DNA of 64,000 nt from JAKANT01 sp035502095 (GTDB lineage: Bacteria; Pseudomonadota; Gammaproteobacteria; Burkholderiales; Burkholderiaceae_F): positions 1 through 64,000 of the forward strand of contig DATJUX010000019.1 in NCBI GenBank assembly GCA_035502095.1, in the 5' to 3' direction. The position numbers and the translations under genes were made by a program. Below, piece after piece: positions 23,913 through 32,843 of this stretch (position 1 is the first letter of the stretch; each line of letters begins with the position of its first letter). Under the pieces are notes generated by a model. That model made no database searches. It saw nothing but the letters and a program-made list of their open reading frames with translations, and had not been told where the DNA came from.

Positions 23913-24914
23913 TCAGGCGCGCGCCTCGGCGCGGAGGGCCCGGAACAAGCCGGCTTCGTGCTCGGCGATATTGTTGAGCTGTACCGCGAGTTGTGCGCCG
24001 TCGAGCGGCAGGCGCCCTTTGCTCATGCGCGCCGCGTCGTACGCAAAGTCGCGCCAGAGGTCGCCGATGCTGACCATCTGCAACGCCAGCGCCTGCAGGT
24101 TGGTGTTGCCGATCAGGCCGCCGGCCTCCTGCAGGAAGGCGCCATAAAGAAAGCGGAACCCGCCGCCGCCGGTGCCGATTTCCTCCTGCATGCGCACGAC
24201 GTGCCCGACGAACCGCTGCGCGAACTCCGGCGGTGCCCTGCGCGCCACCTTGTGCACCTTGCGGGCGAGCATGCGGATGCCGCGCACGCCGATGAAGGGC
24301 AACACCGGTTGCAGCATGACGCGGCAGGTCTTCTTCAATGCGCCGGGGACCAATCGGGCTACGTCGGCGCCAGGGACCGGTCCGTCGAGGTAGTACAGCA
24401 GCCCCTTTGGGGCCAGCACGCCGCGGGCGAAGCGCGCGCGCGTGAGATCCGGCACCGCGCTGCGAGTCGGCGCTTCGAACACGGGATCGCTGATCAGGTA
24501 TTCGTCGCCGTCGCGTCCGTACACCAGCAGGTTGTGCGCGTTGAAGTGAAAGCGCATGTTGACCGGGATGTACGGCAGGAAGAACACCGACGACTGCAGG
24601 CCGACCAGCGTGCCGCGCGTCACCAATTCATCCAGGCGGCGCTCGCCCGCCGCCGGGCTAACGAACGTCTCGACGCGCAACGGCAGGCGCAGCAGCTTGC
24701 GCAGGCGGCGCAGGATGAAGCGTGGCGGCATGCGGTAGGCGATCAGCGGCATCTCGTTGATCCTCACGATGCCGAGATAGGCGAACGCGAGCGCGGAAGC
24801 CAGCCCGAACACCATCGCCTCCGATAGCGGAAATCCCTGTCCGCGCAGCAAGCCGGAGACGACCCCGCTTTCGCAGTGCGCCGACTGCTGGTGCTTGAAG
24901 TCGAGCGCGCCCAT
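23913..24914 (-). CDS. BtrH N-terminal domain-like protein
   Basis: With the ATG at 24914 the protein has 333 residues: MGALDFKHQQSAHCESGVVS, where the early Cys in AHCES is the expected nucleophile position. BtrH from butirosin synthesis transfers an acyl group from a carrier protein. Relatives (with DUF4872 in the C-terminal half) are found in lipid and secondary-metabolite loci. Visible segments include PLIAYRMPPRF, MRFHFNAHNLLVYGRDGDEY (His and Asn possibly catalytic) and a helical C-terminal half (FRFLYGAFLQEAGGLIGN, then SIGDLWRDFAYDAARM). It is the last gene of the minus-strand operon. I infer transfer of an acyl chain from the nearby carrier protein. Confidence 0.75.
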   Translation of the reverse strand: MGALDFKHQQSAHCESGVVSGLLRGQGFPLSEAMVFGLASALAFAYLGIVRINEMPLIAYRMPPRFILRRLRKLLRLPLRVETFVSPAAGERRLDELVTRGTLVGLQSSVFFLPYIPVNMRFHFNAHNLLVYGRDGDEYLISDPVFEAPTRSAVPDLTRARFARGVLAPKGLLYYLDGPVPGADVARLVPGALKKTCRVMLQPVLPFIGVRGIRMLARKVHKVARRAPPEFAQRFVGHVVRMQEEIGTGGGGFRFLYGAFLQEAGGLIGNTNLQALALQMVSIGDLWRDFAYDAARMSKGRLPLDGAQLAVQLNNIAEHEAGLFRALRAEARA

Positions 24915-24918
24915 CCGG

Positions 24919-25350
24919 TCAGCCCTTCTGCCCTCCCGGACGGGCGTTGTCGATGTCGGGCCGAAAATCGAGCAATTCGCTGCGCGGGACGCCAAGCACT
25001 TCGGCGTATCGCTCCTGCAGCGCGACCGGAATGCGCGCAAACGGCCGCCTGAGATGGCGGCGCACCCGCCAGCGCCAGATGCCTGAAGCTCGCGCAAGCG
25101 TCGGCGGATCGAGGCGGCGCGCGTACATGAAGTACTCCAGCGCTCCCGCGGCGCCGCGGCGCACGCGCACGAGCGCCCTCTGCGCCAACGCCTCGAAATG
25201 CTCGACCGCGGCAGTCGTCACGAGCTCCTCCGCTTCCCAGCCGCGGCTCGGCACCAGCGCGATGCGACCATCGCTGCCGACGGCGTACATGCCCTTGCGC
25301 TGACCCTCGAGCGTGGCGTTGCCTTCCTGCGGCACGTCTTCGACCCGCAT
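24919..25350 (-). CDS. Small protein of the resorcinol-like locus, helix-turn-helix-like C-terminal half
   Basis: I cannot name this 143-residue protein. Residues about 1-65 look alpha/beta (KGMYAVGSDGRIALVPSRGW, then ELVTTAAVEHFEALAQRALV). Residues about 66-130 resemble a helix-turn-helix: FMYARRLDPPTLARASGIWR, then RRPFARIPVALQERYAEVLG and VPRSELLDF. Its start overlaps the stop of the KAS III gene by one base (TGATG), and the BtrH-like gene follows by 4 bp, so it is part of a tight operon. It could be a pathway-specific regulator or a protein-interaction module. Confidence 0.6.
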   Translation of the reverse strand: MRVEDVPQEGNATLEGQRKGMYAVGSDGRIALVPSRGWEAEELVTTAAVEHFEALAQRALVRVRRGAAGALEYFMYARRLDPPTLARASGIWRWRVRRHLRRPFARIPVALQERYAEVLGVPRSELLDFRPDIDNARPGGQKG

Positions 25351-26498
25351 CAGACCACCGTGAGGTGCATGGCGCCGGTCGAAAACCGGCCCGATTCGGG
25401 GACCATGCACAGCACCCGGTCGCCGCGCTGCAGCCGGCCGCTGCCGCACAGGTCGTGCACCATCAGGAACATCGACGCCGAGCCCGTGTTGCCGCGCGTC
25501 TCGAGGTTGGTGAACCAGCGTGCGCGCGGAATCGGCAAGCCGACGCGCTTGAGCCCCTCCTCGGCCGGCGCCGCGAAGTAGCGCGACGACAGGTGCGGCA
25601 GAAACCAGCGGATCGCATCGGCCTCCAACCCGCGGCGCTGGATCAGGGTGCGCAGCGGCCGCACGAGGCAGTACTCGACCACCTTTTCGTTGAGCAAGCG
25701 CACGTCCTGCTTGAGCGCGAGCACCGACCGTTCGCCGAGTTCCTCGTGCGAGAAATCGAGCCAGCTGCGCAACCGCCCGGCGGAATCCTTCTCCGCGCCC
25801 GCATACATGCAGACCGGCAGTTCGTTGGCGTACGAAAACATGTCGATCCAGTCGATGCGCAGGCTGGGGCCCGCGCCACGCGGCCGGTGCTCGAGCAGGA
25901 ATGCGCCCGCCGCATCCGACAGCATCCAGCGCAGGAAATCCTTTTCGAAGGCGAGTTCCGCGTGCGCCGCGAGGTCGTCGGCCGGCCGCTCGAGCTCGGG
26001 TACGTAGCGCTGCGCCCGCATCATCAGTGAGGCGATTTCCGAACCGGTGGCGATCGCGTTCGGGTGCTCGCCCGAGCGCAGCGCAAGCCACGCGTACTTC
26101 AGCGCGGCGAGACCGGCGAGACACACGCCGGCCGTTGCGACCACTTCGCAGTTCGGACCGCCGATCTCGCCGTGGACCATCACCGCGTGGTTCGGCATCA
26201 GCTGGTCCGGCAACGACGTGCCCGCGACGAGACAGCGCAGGTCGCTCAGCGCGAAGCCGTCTCCGCACAGACGCTGCACCGCCTGTGCCGTCAGCTGTGC
26301 GTTGTTGAAGCTCGCGATGCCGGTGGCCGGATCGACGACATAATGGCGCGCCACGATGCCGTTCTGGCGCAACACGACGCGCCGAACGCGTGACGTGCGG
26401 TGGCCCGGTATGCCGAGCACCCGTTCCATGCCTTCGTTGTCGACCGGTGCATGGGGCAGGAACGCCGCCGTGCGCGTGACGTACACCGCCTCAGCCAT
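25350..26498 (-). CDS. 3-oxoacyl-ACP synthase III family ketosynthase (DarB-like)
   Basis: The ATG at 26498 (MAEAVYVTRTAAFLPHAPVD) gives 382 residues. The thiolase-fold triad can be read directly: Cys126 in TAGVCLAGLAALK, His302 in WFLPHLSSRYF and Asn337 in ETRGNTGSASM. This is the Cys-His-Asn set of KAS III enzymes, which start or condense acyl chains. The sequence around the triad differs from housekeeping FabH, which favours a specialised role. The gene overlaps the upstream flavodoxin-like gene by 8 bp. KAS III next to that protein and a carrier protein is the core set of dialkylresorcinol loci (darABC). The exact product is not predictable. Confidence 0.85.
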   Translation of the reverse strand: MAEAVYVTRTAAFLPHAPVDNEGMERVLGIPGHRTSRVRRVVLRQNGIVARHYVVDPATGIASFNNAQLTAQAVQRLCGDGFALSDLRCLVAGTSLPDQLMPNHAVMVHGEIGGPNCEVVATAGVCLAGLAALKYAWLALRSGEHPNAIATGSEIASLMMRAQRYVPELERPADDLAAHAELAFEKDFLRWMLSDAAGAFLLEHRPRGAGPSLRIDWIDMFSYANELPVCMYAGAEKDSAGRLRSWLDFSHEELGERSVLALKQDVRLLNEKVVEYCLVRPLRTLIQRRGLEADAIRWFLPHLSSRYFAAPAEEGLKRVGLPIPRARWFTNLETRGNTGSASMFLMVHDLCGSGRLQRGDRVLCMVPESGRFSTGAMHLTVV

Positions 26499-27441
26499 GG
26501 TGGTGGCCAAGCCTTTCGACTCCCGATCCGGAGGGCGCCTCGTAGGCGCGGCGCGCACGCTCGAGACGCTCGCCCGCCAGGGGCGTCAGCGCGCGGCGCA
26601 CGAGCAAGCTGATCGGCACGACGGTCGCGATCGCAGCGAGCAGGAACACGAGGTAGCAGCACAGCAGCGCTCGCCGCGCCGGTGCGCCGGGTGCGCCGGC
26701 GGCACGCAACGCCCGTCCCCAGAGGCGGAAGCTGCGAATGCCGATCCGTTCGCTCGCGACGAGGGCGGGATCGACCTTGCACGCGCCGAGACCGGCAAGC
26801 AGCGGTGCATCGCCTGTTTCGTCACCGCGCCGCAGCGCCTGCAGCAGCGCCACGCCGAACCGGCTTGCATCGTGCAGCTCGGCCTCGGCAACTCCGGCCG
26901 CGGGCAGGCCCCAGAACTTATCCTTGCGGCCGGTCAGGACCCAGCGCGGCGTGGTGATGAACGTCGCAAGCGCGCTGCCTCGATCGACCAGTGCGACGTG
27001 GTCGAGATGGCGCGCACCGGCCTCGCGCAGCAGTCGCTTCACCGTCTCTTGCGCCATCACCCACATGTTGCGGCACGCGGTCGCCGTGACCACGGCCCGC
27101 CCGCGCAACACGGCGCGTGCGGCGGGGTGCTGCAGGAACGCCGTCAGCGGCGGCGGCGGAGAGAGGAACCAGACCGGATACGCAAGGATGACGAGGTCGA
27201 AGCGCTGGCTGCCGTCGAGGGGCACCGCAACGAGCGGTGGCGGATCGAGAGCCACCGTCTCGGGAAATGAATCGAGGAACCGCCAGAACGGCCACGGAAA
27301 GGGGAACGCCGGGGACACCTGCAGCGCGACGTGCGTCACGGACACGTCGGCTTGCTCGCGCAGCGGTTGGACGATGTTCTCGAGCAGGGCGGCGGCCTGG
27401 CCTGTCTGAGAGAAATGAACCGCCAGAACTTTCTTTACCAT
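26491..27441 (-). CDS. Flavodoxin-like protein resembling dialkylresorcinol condensing enzyme (DarA-like)
   Basis: The ATG at 27441 (MVKKVLAVHFSQTGQAAALL) is preferred over a GTG two codons earlier. The 316-residue protein opens with a flavodoxin-type phosphate-loop pattern (HFSQTGQ). YPVWFLSPPPPLTAFLQHPA and TATACRNMWVMAQETVKRLL follow in the same fold. Residues about 258-282 form a hydrophobic segment (CCYLVFLLAAIATVVPISLL), so the protein is probably membrane-associated. This combination matches proteins named dialkylresorcinol condensing enzymes, which act with a KAS III partner. It is the first gene of a four-gene operon. Assignment rests on motif memory and context. Confidence 0.72.
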   Translation of the reverse strand: MVKKVLAVHFSQTGQAAALLENIVQPLREQADVSVTHVALQVSPAFPFPWPFWRFLDSFPETVALDPPPLVAVPLDGSQRFDLVILAYPVWFLSPPPPLTAFLQHPAARAVLRGRAVVTATACRNMWVMAQETVKRLLREAGARHLDHVALVDRGSALATFITTPRWVLTGRKDKFWGLPAAGVAEAELHDASRFGVALLQALRRGDETGDAPLLAGLGACKVDPALVASERIGIRSFRLWGRALRAAGAPGAPARRALLCCYLVFLLAAIATVVPISLLVRRALTPLAGERLERARRAYEAPSGSGVERLGHHHG

Positions 27442-27521
27442 CCGCACTTTACGCGTCGAGTTGACGAAGATTACTTGCTCGCACAGGCAAGCTCAAGGCG
27501 ATCAGTATCCGGCGAAACCGC

Positions 27522-28805
27522 ATGCAAGGCACTCCCGTTCACGCCGTCGAGACCCTGCTTTTTTTCACGCTGCTGCAGCTGATCGTCATCGTCGGCGTCG
27601 CGCGCGGGTTCGGCTGGATGGCACGGCGCGTCGGACAGCCGCGCGTGATCGGCGAGATCGTGGCCGGCCTCGTGCTCGGCCCGTCGCTGTTCGCTGCCGC
27701 CGCGCCGGGAGCGTTCAACTACGTCTTCAAGTCGACCGATGCGCTGACGGTCTCGACCATCAGTCAGCTCGGGCTGATCCTGCTGATGCTGCAGATCGGC
27801 ATGGAGTTCGAGTTCGGCGTGCTCAAGGAAAAGCGCAGCCGCACCGCGGCCGCATTCGTATCGGTCGCGGGCATCCTCGCACCGTTCGTCCTCGGAACGT
27901 GCATCGGGTACGCCTCCGCACCGATGCTTGCTCCCGCCGGCGCCGCGATCGGCTACATCCTGTTCTGCGGCGTCGCGCTTTCCATCACCGCGATGCCGGT
28001 GCTGGGCCGGATCATGATCGAACTCGACCTCACGCGCACCCGGGTCGGCACCATCACGATCTCGGCCGCGGCGGTCAACGATGTCGCCGGCTGGATCCTG
28101 CTCGCTATCGTCTCGGCGGTCGTCGCGGGCGATCTCTCGCTGGCAGGAACGGCGGCGCGCATCTTCGCGCTCGCGGCCTACGTCGCGCTCGCGCTGTGGA
28201 TCGTGCGGCCGCTCCTGCACCGGCTGCTCGACCGCACCTCGACCCCGGCCGAGCCGATGACGATGAACGGGCTCGCGCTCGTGCTGATGTTCGCCTTCGC
28301 CTCGGCCATCGCGACATTCCTGATCGGAATCTTCGCGATCTTCGGCGGTTTCGTGATCGGCGTGCTGCTGCACGATCGCCGCGCGTTCGTGAATGCCTGG
28401 CGGCAGCGGGTCACGCCGCTCGTCAACACGCTCTTCCTGCCTGTGTTCTTCACGTACACGGGGTTGCGCACCAACCTCAACGGGCTCGATAGCGGCGATC
28501 TGTGGCTCTGGTGCGCGGCATTCATCGCGCTCGCCTACCTGGGCAAGTACGGCGGCTGCTACCTGGGCGCGCGCCTCGCCGGCGTTTCCCGGGACGACGC
28601 GCGCACGATGGCGATCATGATGAACACGCGCGGCCTGATGGAGCTGGTCGTGCTGAACGTCGGCTACGACCTCGGCGTGATTCCGCACAACGTCTTCACC
28701 ATGCTCGTCCTGATGGCGGTCGTCACGACGGTCACGACCGCGCCGCTGCTGCGTGTCTGGATGCAGCGCCTCGGGCACGAGATTCCCGCGGGCCGCGACG
28801 CCTGA
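27522..28805 (+). CDS. CPA2-family cation:proton antiporter
   Basis: The 427-residue inner-membrane protein has about 12 transmembrane segments over its whole length. It has no C-terminal RCK (NAD-binding) domain, which separates it from full KefB/KefC. Family motifs include RRVGQPRVIGEIVAGLVLGP near the N-terminus, ISQLGLILLMLQIGMEFEF, SITAMPVLGRIMIE with AAAVNDVAGWILLA (the N-D pair of the ion site), and TRGLMELVVLNVGYDLGVI near the end. It is divergent from the DarA-like gene with 80 bp between, and 20 bp ahead of the Smr gene. The cation (Na or K) is not predictable. Confidence 0.9.
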   Translation: MQGTPVHAVETLLFFTLLQLIVIVGVARGFGWMARRVGQPRVIGEIVAGLVLGPSLFAAAAPGAFNYVFKSTDALTVSTISQLGLILLMLQIGMEFEFGVLKEKRSRTAAAFVSVAGILAPFVLGTCIGYASAPMLAPAGAAIGYILFCGVALSITAMPVLGRIMIELDLTRTRVGTITISAAAVNDVAGWILLAIVSAVVAGDLSLAGTAARIFALAAYVALALWIVRPLLHRLLDRTSTPAEPMTMNGLALVLMFAFASAIATFLIGIFAIFGGFVIGVLLHDRRAFVNAWRQRVTPLVNTLFLPVFFTYTGLRTNLNGLDSGDLWLWCAAFIALAYLGKYGGCYLGARLAGVSRDDARTMAIMMNTRGLMELVVLNVGYDLGVIPHNVFTMLVLMAVVTTVTTAPLLRVWMQRLGHEIPAGRDA

Positions 28806-28825
28806 CCTTCAGCGAGGAGCCGAGG

Positions 28826-29491
28826 ATGGCGGGAGAGCGTTTGCGGCGACTGGGCGATCTGGCCGGACTGCGCGACCGGCTCGCCGAACGCGAGCAGGCT
28901 AGGCGCGAGGATGAAGCGCAAGCGCGCCTGCGCGAGCAGCGCGAGCGCGAGGAGTCCGGCAACTTCCTCGATGCGATGGATCAGCTCGGCGTGGCGCCGC
29001 TGGGGCCGAACGAACGGGTCCACCATCCGCCGCGGCGCCACGCCCCACACGCGCGCAGCCGCGCCCGCGACGACGCGGCCGTGCTCGTGGAATCGGTCTC
29101 CGACGAGATCGACGTCGAACGCCTGCTCGAGACCGACGACGCCCTTTCCTATCGCCGGCCCGGCATCGGACCGGATGTGGTGCGCAAGTTGCGCCGCGGC
29201 GAGTGGGTGATCCAGTCCGAGATCGACCTCCACGGCATGCGCGTCGACGAAGCGCGCACGGCGCTGGGATCGTTCCTGCGCGAGATGGTCAAGCGGGGAA
29301 CGCGCTGCCTGCGCATCGTGCATGGCAAAGGCCTCGGCTCGAAGGATCGTGTGCCGATCCTGAAGGCCAAGGTCCGGGGGTGGCTCATGCAACGCGACGA
29401 GGTGATCGCGTTCTGTCAGGCACGGGCGGCCGAGGGCGGAGCCGGTGCGCTCGTGGTCCTGCTGCGTCCGGCGGGCAACGGCAAAGGATGA
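28826..29491 (+). CDS. Smr domain protein
   Basis: The ATG at 28826 follows GAGGAGCCGAGG. The 221-residue protein has a charged helical N-terminal half (residues about 1-105, LREQREREESGNFLDAMDQL, the DUF of SmrA/YdaL-type proteins) and a C-terminal Smr domain. The latter shows EIDLHGMRVDEARTALGSFL, then CLRIVHGKGLGSKD and GALVVLLRP. Smr domains bind branched or nicked nucleic acids and some are endonucleases, with DLHG and HGKG at the active surface. It follows the antiporter by 20 bp and converges with the PII gene. Confidence 0.88.
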   Translation: MAGERLRRLGDLAGLRDRLAEREQARREDEAQARLREQREREESGNFLDAMDQLGVAPLGPNERVHHPPRRHAPHARSRARDDAAVLVESVSDEIDVERLLETDDALSYRRPGIGPDVVRKLRRGEWVIQSEIDLHGMRVDEARTALGSFLREMVKRGTRCLRIVHGKGLGSKDRVPILKAKVRGWLMQRDEVIAFCQARAAEGGAGALVVLLRPAGNGKG

Positions 29492-29549
29492 GACGAACCG
29501 TCCGGCGCGGCACCGGACGAGCGCACACCCGCAAGAGGACCGGCGCGGT

Positions 29550-29888
29550 CTAGACCGCCTCTTCCCCGGTCTCGCCGGTGCGGATGCGGATCACCGCCTC
29601 CACGGGGCGCACGAAGATCTTGCCATCGCCGATCTTGCCGGTGCGCGCCGCCTTGGTGATCGCTTCGATCGCGCGTTCGACCAGACCATCGGCCACGACC
29701 GCCTCGACCTTCACCTTCGGCAGGAAATCCACCACGTATTCGGCCCCGCGGTAGAGCTCGGTATGGCCCTTCTGACGCCCGAAGCCCTTGACCTCGGTCA
29801 CGGTGAGGCCGCTGACCCCGACCTCCGCCAGCGCCTCGCGTACTTCGTCGAGCTTGAACGGCTTGATGATGGCGGTGATCTGTTTCAT
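29550..29888 (-). CDS. glnB: Nitrogen regulatory protein P-II
   Basis: The 112-residue length and MKQITAIIKPFKLDEVREAL opening are standard for PII. The T-loop carries the uridylylation Tyr in RGAEYVVDFLPKVKVE, and the ATP-binding B-loop is TGKIGDGKIFV. PII senses 2-oxoglutarate and ATP/ADP and controls glutamine synthetase adenylylation, NtrB or AmtB. There is no amtB nearby, so glnB fits better than glnK. It lies 112 bp downstream of nadE on the same strand, a pairing common in betaproteobacteria and sensible because nadE uses glutamine. Confidence 0.93.
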   Translation of the reverse strand: MKQITAIIKPFKLDEVREALAEVGVSGLTVTEVKGFGRQKGHTELYRGAEYVVDFLPKVKVEAVVADGLVERAIEAITKAARTGKIGDGKIFVRPVEAVIRIRTGETGEEAV

Positions 29889-30000
29889 GGCGCGTCCCCG
29901 TGGATTGAAGGCGATTCTAGCCCCAGCTCTCCGTCATTCGCCGCGGACCCGCCTCGCTCGACCGCGGATCATGATCGGTGCGGGCGGCGGTCGTGCCGGT

Positions 30001-31632
30001 CTAGCTGGGTGCGTCCTCGCGGAAGCGGTTGGTGATGGGATAGCGCCAATCGCGCCCGAAGCCGCGGTGCGTGATGCGGATTCCGACCGGCGCCTGGCGC
30101 CGCTTGTACTCGTTGACACGGATCAGGCGCACCACCCGCCGCACGTCGTGCTCGGGATAACCGGCCGCGATGATGTCCGCCACCGACTCGCCCAGTTCCA
30201 TGTAGCGCTCGATGATCGCGTCGAGCACCTCGTACGGAGGCAGGGAGTCCTGGTCGGTCTGGTTGGGTCGTAGCTCCGCGCTCGGGGGGCGCACGATGAT
30301 GCGTTCCGGGATGACCGGATCGATCGAATTGCGGTAGCGCGCCAGGGCATAGACGAGCACCTTGCGGATGTCCTTGATCACCGCGAATCCGCCCGCCATG
30401 TCGCCGTAGAGCGTGCAGTAGCCGACCGCCATCTCGCTCTTGTTGCCGGTGGTGAGCACGATCGAACCGTATTTGTTGGAAAGCGCCATCAGCAAGGTGC
30501 CGCGGATGCGCGCCTGGATGTTCTCCTCGGTGGTGTCCCACGGCAGGCCGCGAAATTCGCCGGCAAGCGAACTCAGAAACGCGTCGAAAGCCGGCTTGAT
30601 CGGGATCTCGTCGTAGCGCACGCCGAGCTTGCCCGCCAGGGCACGGGCGTCCAGCCACGAGATATCGGCGGTGAACTGCGAGGGCATCATCACGGCACGG
30701 ATCTTGTCCGCGCCCAGTGCGTCGGCGGCAATCGCGAGCACCAGCGCCGAGTCGATGCCGCCCGAGAGCCCGATGATCGCCCCGGGAAACCCGTTCTTGC
30801 CGAGGTAGTCGCGCACGCCGAGCTTGAGCGCGCCATACGCCTGCTTTTCGATCGATCCGAGGTCGGCGCGCTCGCCCGGCTGCGGCACGCCGTCGACAAA
30901 ATCGACCGGCAGCAGGCACTCCTCGAACTGCGGGGCGAGATGCGTCATCCGGCCGCGCGCGTCGAGTGCGAACGACGCCCCGTCGAAGACCAGCTCGTCC
31001 TGCCCGCCGGCCAGGTTCGCGTACGCGAGCGACAGGCCGCACCGCGTCACATTCTCGCGCATCACTTCGAGGCGCTGCGTTTCCTTGCCGAGGTGGTACG
31101 GCGAACCGTTGGGAATCAGCAGCACTTGCGCCCCGGCGGCACGTGCCGCCTCGGGCGCGTACCGGAACCAGGTGTCCTCGCAGATGTTGACCGCGAAACG
31201 CGTGCCGCCGACCTCGAACACGAGCGGACGGTTGTCGGGCGTGAAGTAGCGCTGCTCGTCGAAGACGTCGTAGTTGGGCAGGTCGTGCTTGCAGTACGTG
31301 GCCCGGACCATGCCGTCCGCCAGCAGCGATGCCGCGTTATAGCGATGGCCCTCGCGCGCTAGCGGGTGACCGACGATCACGTGCAGCTCGGGATACTGCA
31401 GCAGCTTTGCCGCCAGCCGGGCAAGCGCCGCGTCGGAGGCTTCGTAGAATGTCTGCCGCAGCAGCAGGTCCTCGGGCGGATAGCCGCTCAGCGACAATTC
31501 GGGAGTGAGCAGAATGCGCGCGCCGGCGCCGCTGGCACGGGCGGCCATCTCGAGGATGCGCCGGCTGTTGCCGTCGAAGTCGCCGACCGTGCAGTTGATC
31601 TGAGCGACCGCGACCCTGACGTGCGAACCCAT
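30001..31632 (-). CDS. nadE: Glutamine-dependent NAD+ synthetase
   Basis: The enzyme makes NAD+ from nicotinic acid adenine dinucleotide, ATP and glutamine. The 543-residue protein has an N-terminal nitrilase-type glutaminase (residues about 1-255) with the triad Glu in TPELSLSGYPPEDLL, Lys in TYCKHDLPNY and Cys in VNICEDTWF. The C-terminal synthetase (about 270-543) has the P-loop SGGIDSALVLAIAADALG and TTGNKSEMAVGYCTLYGDMA. The length and both domains match bacterial NadE of the long form. It is divergent from the acyltransferase gene at 31653 and upstream of glnB. Confidence 0.96.
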   Translation of the reverse strand: MGSHVRVAVAQINCTVGDFDGNSRRILEMAARASGAGARILLTPELSLSGYPPEDLLLRQTFYEASDAALARLAAKLLQYPELHVIVGHPLAREGHRYNAASLLADGMVRATYCKHDLPNYDVFDEQRYFTPDNRPLVFEVGGTRFAVNICEDTWFRYAPEAARAAGAQVLLIPNGSPYHLGKETQRLEVMRENVTRCGLSLAYANLAGGQDELVFDGASFALDARGRMTHLAPQFEECLLPVDFVDGVPQPGERADLGSIEKQAYGALKLGVRDYLGKNGFPGAIIGLSGGIDSALVLAIAADALGADKIRAVMMPSQFTADISWLDARALAGKLGVRYDEIPIKPAFDAFLSSLAGEFRGLPWDTTEENIQARIRGTLLMALSNKYGSIVLTTGNKSEMAVGYCTLYGDMAGGFAVIKDIRKVLVYALARYRNSIDPVIPERIIVRPPSAELRPNQTDQDSLPPYEVLDAIIERYMELGESVADIIAAGYPEHDVRRVVRLIRVNEYKRRQAPVGIRITHRGFGRDWRYPITNRFREDAPS

Positions 31633-31652
31633 CGAGCCTGCCGAACCTTCAC

Positions 31653-32843
31653 GTGCCGGAATTGAACGCGACGAATTATCGCACGCAGCTTTTCAACGAC
31701 CTCTCCGGCATCGCCAGCGATACGTGGGACGGCCTCGTCGAAACGGACGGCGGTGCCAACGTCTTCGTGCGCCACGCATTCCTGCATGCGCTGCACGACA
31801 CCGGCTGCGCTGCCTCCGCAACCGGCTGGGCGCCGGCATACCTCGCGCTCTGGGACGGCGCGTCGCTGGCCGCCGCGGCGCCCCTCTACGCGAAGGATCA
31901 CTCCTACGGCGAGTACGTCTTCGACTGGTCATGGGCCGAGGCGTACCAGCGCGCCGGACTCGAGTACTACCCCAAGTGGCTCTGCGCCGTCCCCTTCACG
32001 CCGGTGAGCGGGCGGCGCTTGCTGGCGCGCGACGCGGCAGCGCGCCGCGCCCTCGCGGAGGCACTGCTCGGCATCGCCCGGACCAGCCGGTTGTCATCGC
32101 TGCATGTACTGCTCGCGCCGCGCGACGATGTCGCGCTGCTGGAGTCCTGCGGCATGCTCGCGCGCCGCACCGTGCAGTTTCACTGGCGCAACGCCGGGTA
32201 TGCGACGTTCGAGGACTTCCTGGCAGCGTTGACGCAGCCCAAGCGCAAGAAGATCCGCGCCGAGCGGCGCAAGGTCGAGACGTCCGGTGTGCACGTCGAG
32301 CGGCGTGTCGGACGCGACATCACCGAAGCGGACTGGGCATTCTTCCATCGCTGCTACCGCACCACGTACGCTGCCCACTACTCGACCCCTTACCTCAACT
32401 TCGAGTTCTTCCTGCGCCTGGCCGAGCACATGCCCGAGACCCTGCTGCTCGTGCTCGCCCACCACGGCCGGCGCAGAGTCGGGGCCGCCCTCGGCGTGTA
32501 CGAGTCGAGACCCGATACCGGCCGCCTGTACGGCCGGTACTGGGGCGCGACAGAACATGTGCCCTGCCTGCACTTCGAGTGCTGCTACTACCAGATGATC
32601 GAGTTCGCGATCGAGCGCAAGCTGGCCATCTTCGAAGGCGGTGCGCAAGGTCCGCACAAGATGGCGCGCGGACTGGATCCGGTCACGACCTGGTCGGCGC
32701 ACTGGCTCGCCGTGCCGCAGATGCACGCGGCCGTCGCGCGGTTCCTCGCGCGCGAGTCGACGAGCATCGAACACGCGATCGAGGAACTGGAAGAGCACCG
32801 CGCCTTCGCCTCGTCCCCTCCCCCGCTTGTGGGGGAGGGTTAG
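31653..32843 (+). CDS. FemAB/GNAT-like acyltransferase (COG3146 type)
   Basis: A GTG 20 bp from the divergent nadE start gives 396 residues. The protein belongs to the family described as peptidoglycan biosynthesis-like GNAT proteins (PF04339). Segments seen are GANVFVRHAFLHALHDTGC near the start, YGEYVFDWSWAEAYQRAG, TQPKRKKIRAERRKVET, HCYRTTYAAHYSTPYLN-like and FEGGAQGPHKMARGLDPV. These are typical of the family. The true substrate is unknown. The last residues (SSPPPLVGEG) are encoded by an extragenic palindromic repeat, so the gene end has probably been rebuilt by repeat insertion. Confidence 0.85.
   Translation: MPELNATNYRTQLFNDLSGIASDTWDGLVETDGGANVFVRHAFLHALHDTGCAASATGWAPAYLALWDGASLAAAAPLYAKDHSYGEYVFDWSWAEAYQRAGLEYYPKWLCAVPFTPVSGRRLLARDAAARRALAEALLGIARTSRLSSLHVLLAPRDDVALLESCGMLARRTVQFHWRNAGYATFEDFLAALTQPKRKKIRAERRKVETSGVHVERRVGRDITEADWAFFHRCYRTTYAAHYSTPYLNFEFFLRLAEHMPETLLLVLAHHGRRRVGAALGVYESRPDTGRLYGRYWGATEHVPCLHFECCYYQMIEFAIERKLAIFEGGAQGPHKMARGLDPVTTWSAHWLAVPQMHAAVARFLARESTSIEHAIEELEEHRAFASSPPPLVGEG

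Noticed and set aside
21472..27441. Aryl polyene biosynthesis cluster
   Set aside because: The ketoreductase, dehydratase, ammonia lyase-like and acyltransferase genes that define such clusters are missing. Only the resorcinol-type core is seen.
29495..29540. Hairpin GTCCGGCGCGGCACCGGAC as a terminator between the Smr and PII genes
   Set aside because: The stem is short and there is no T tract on either strand, so intrinsic termination is not supported.
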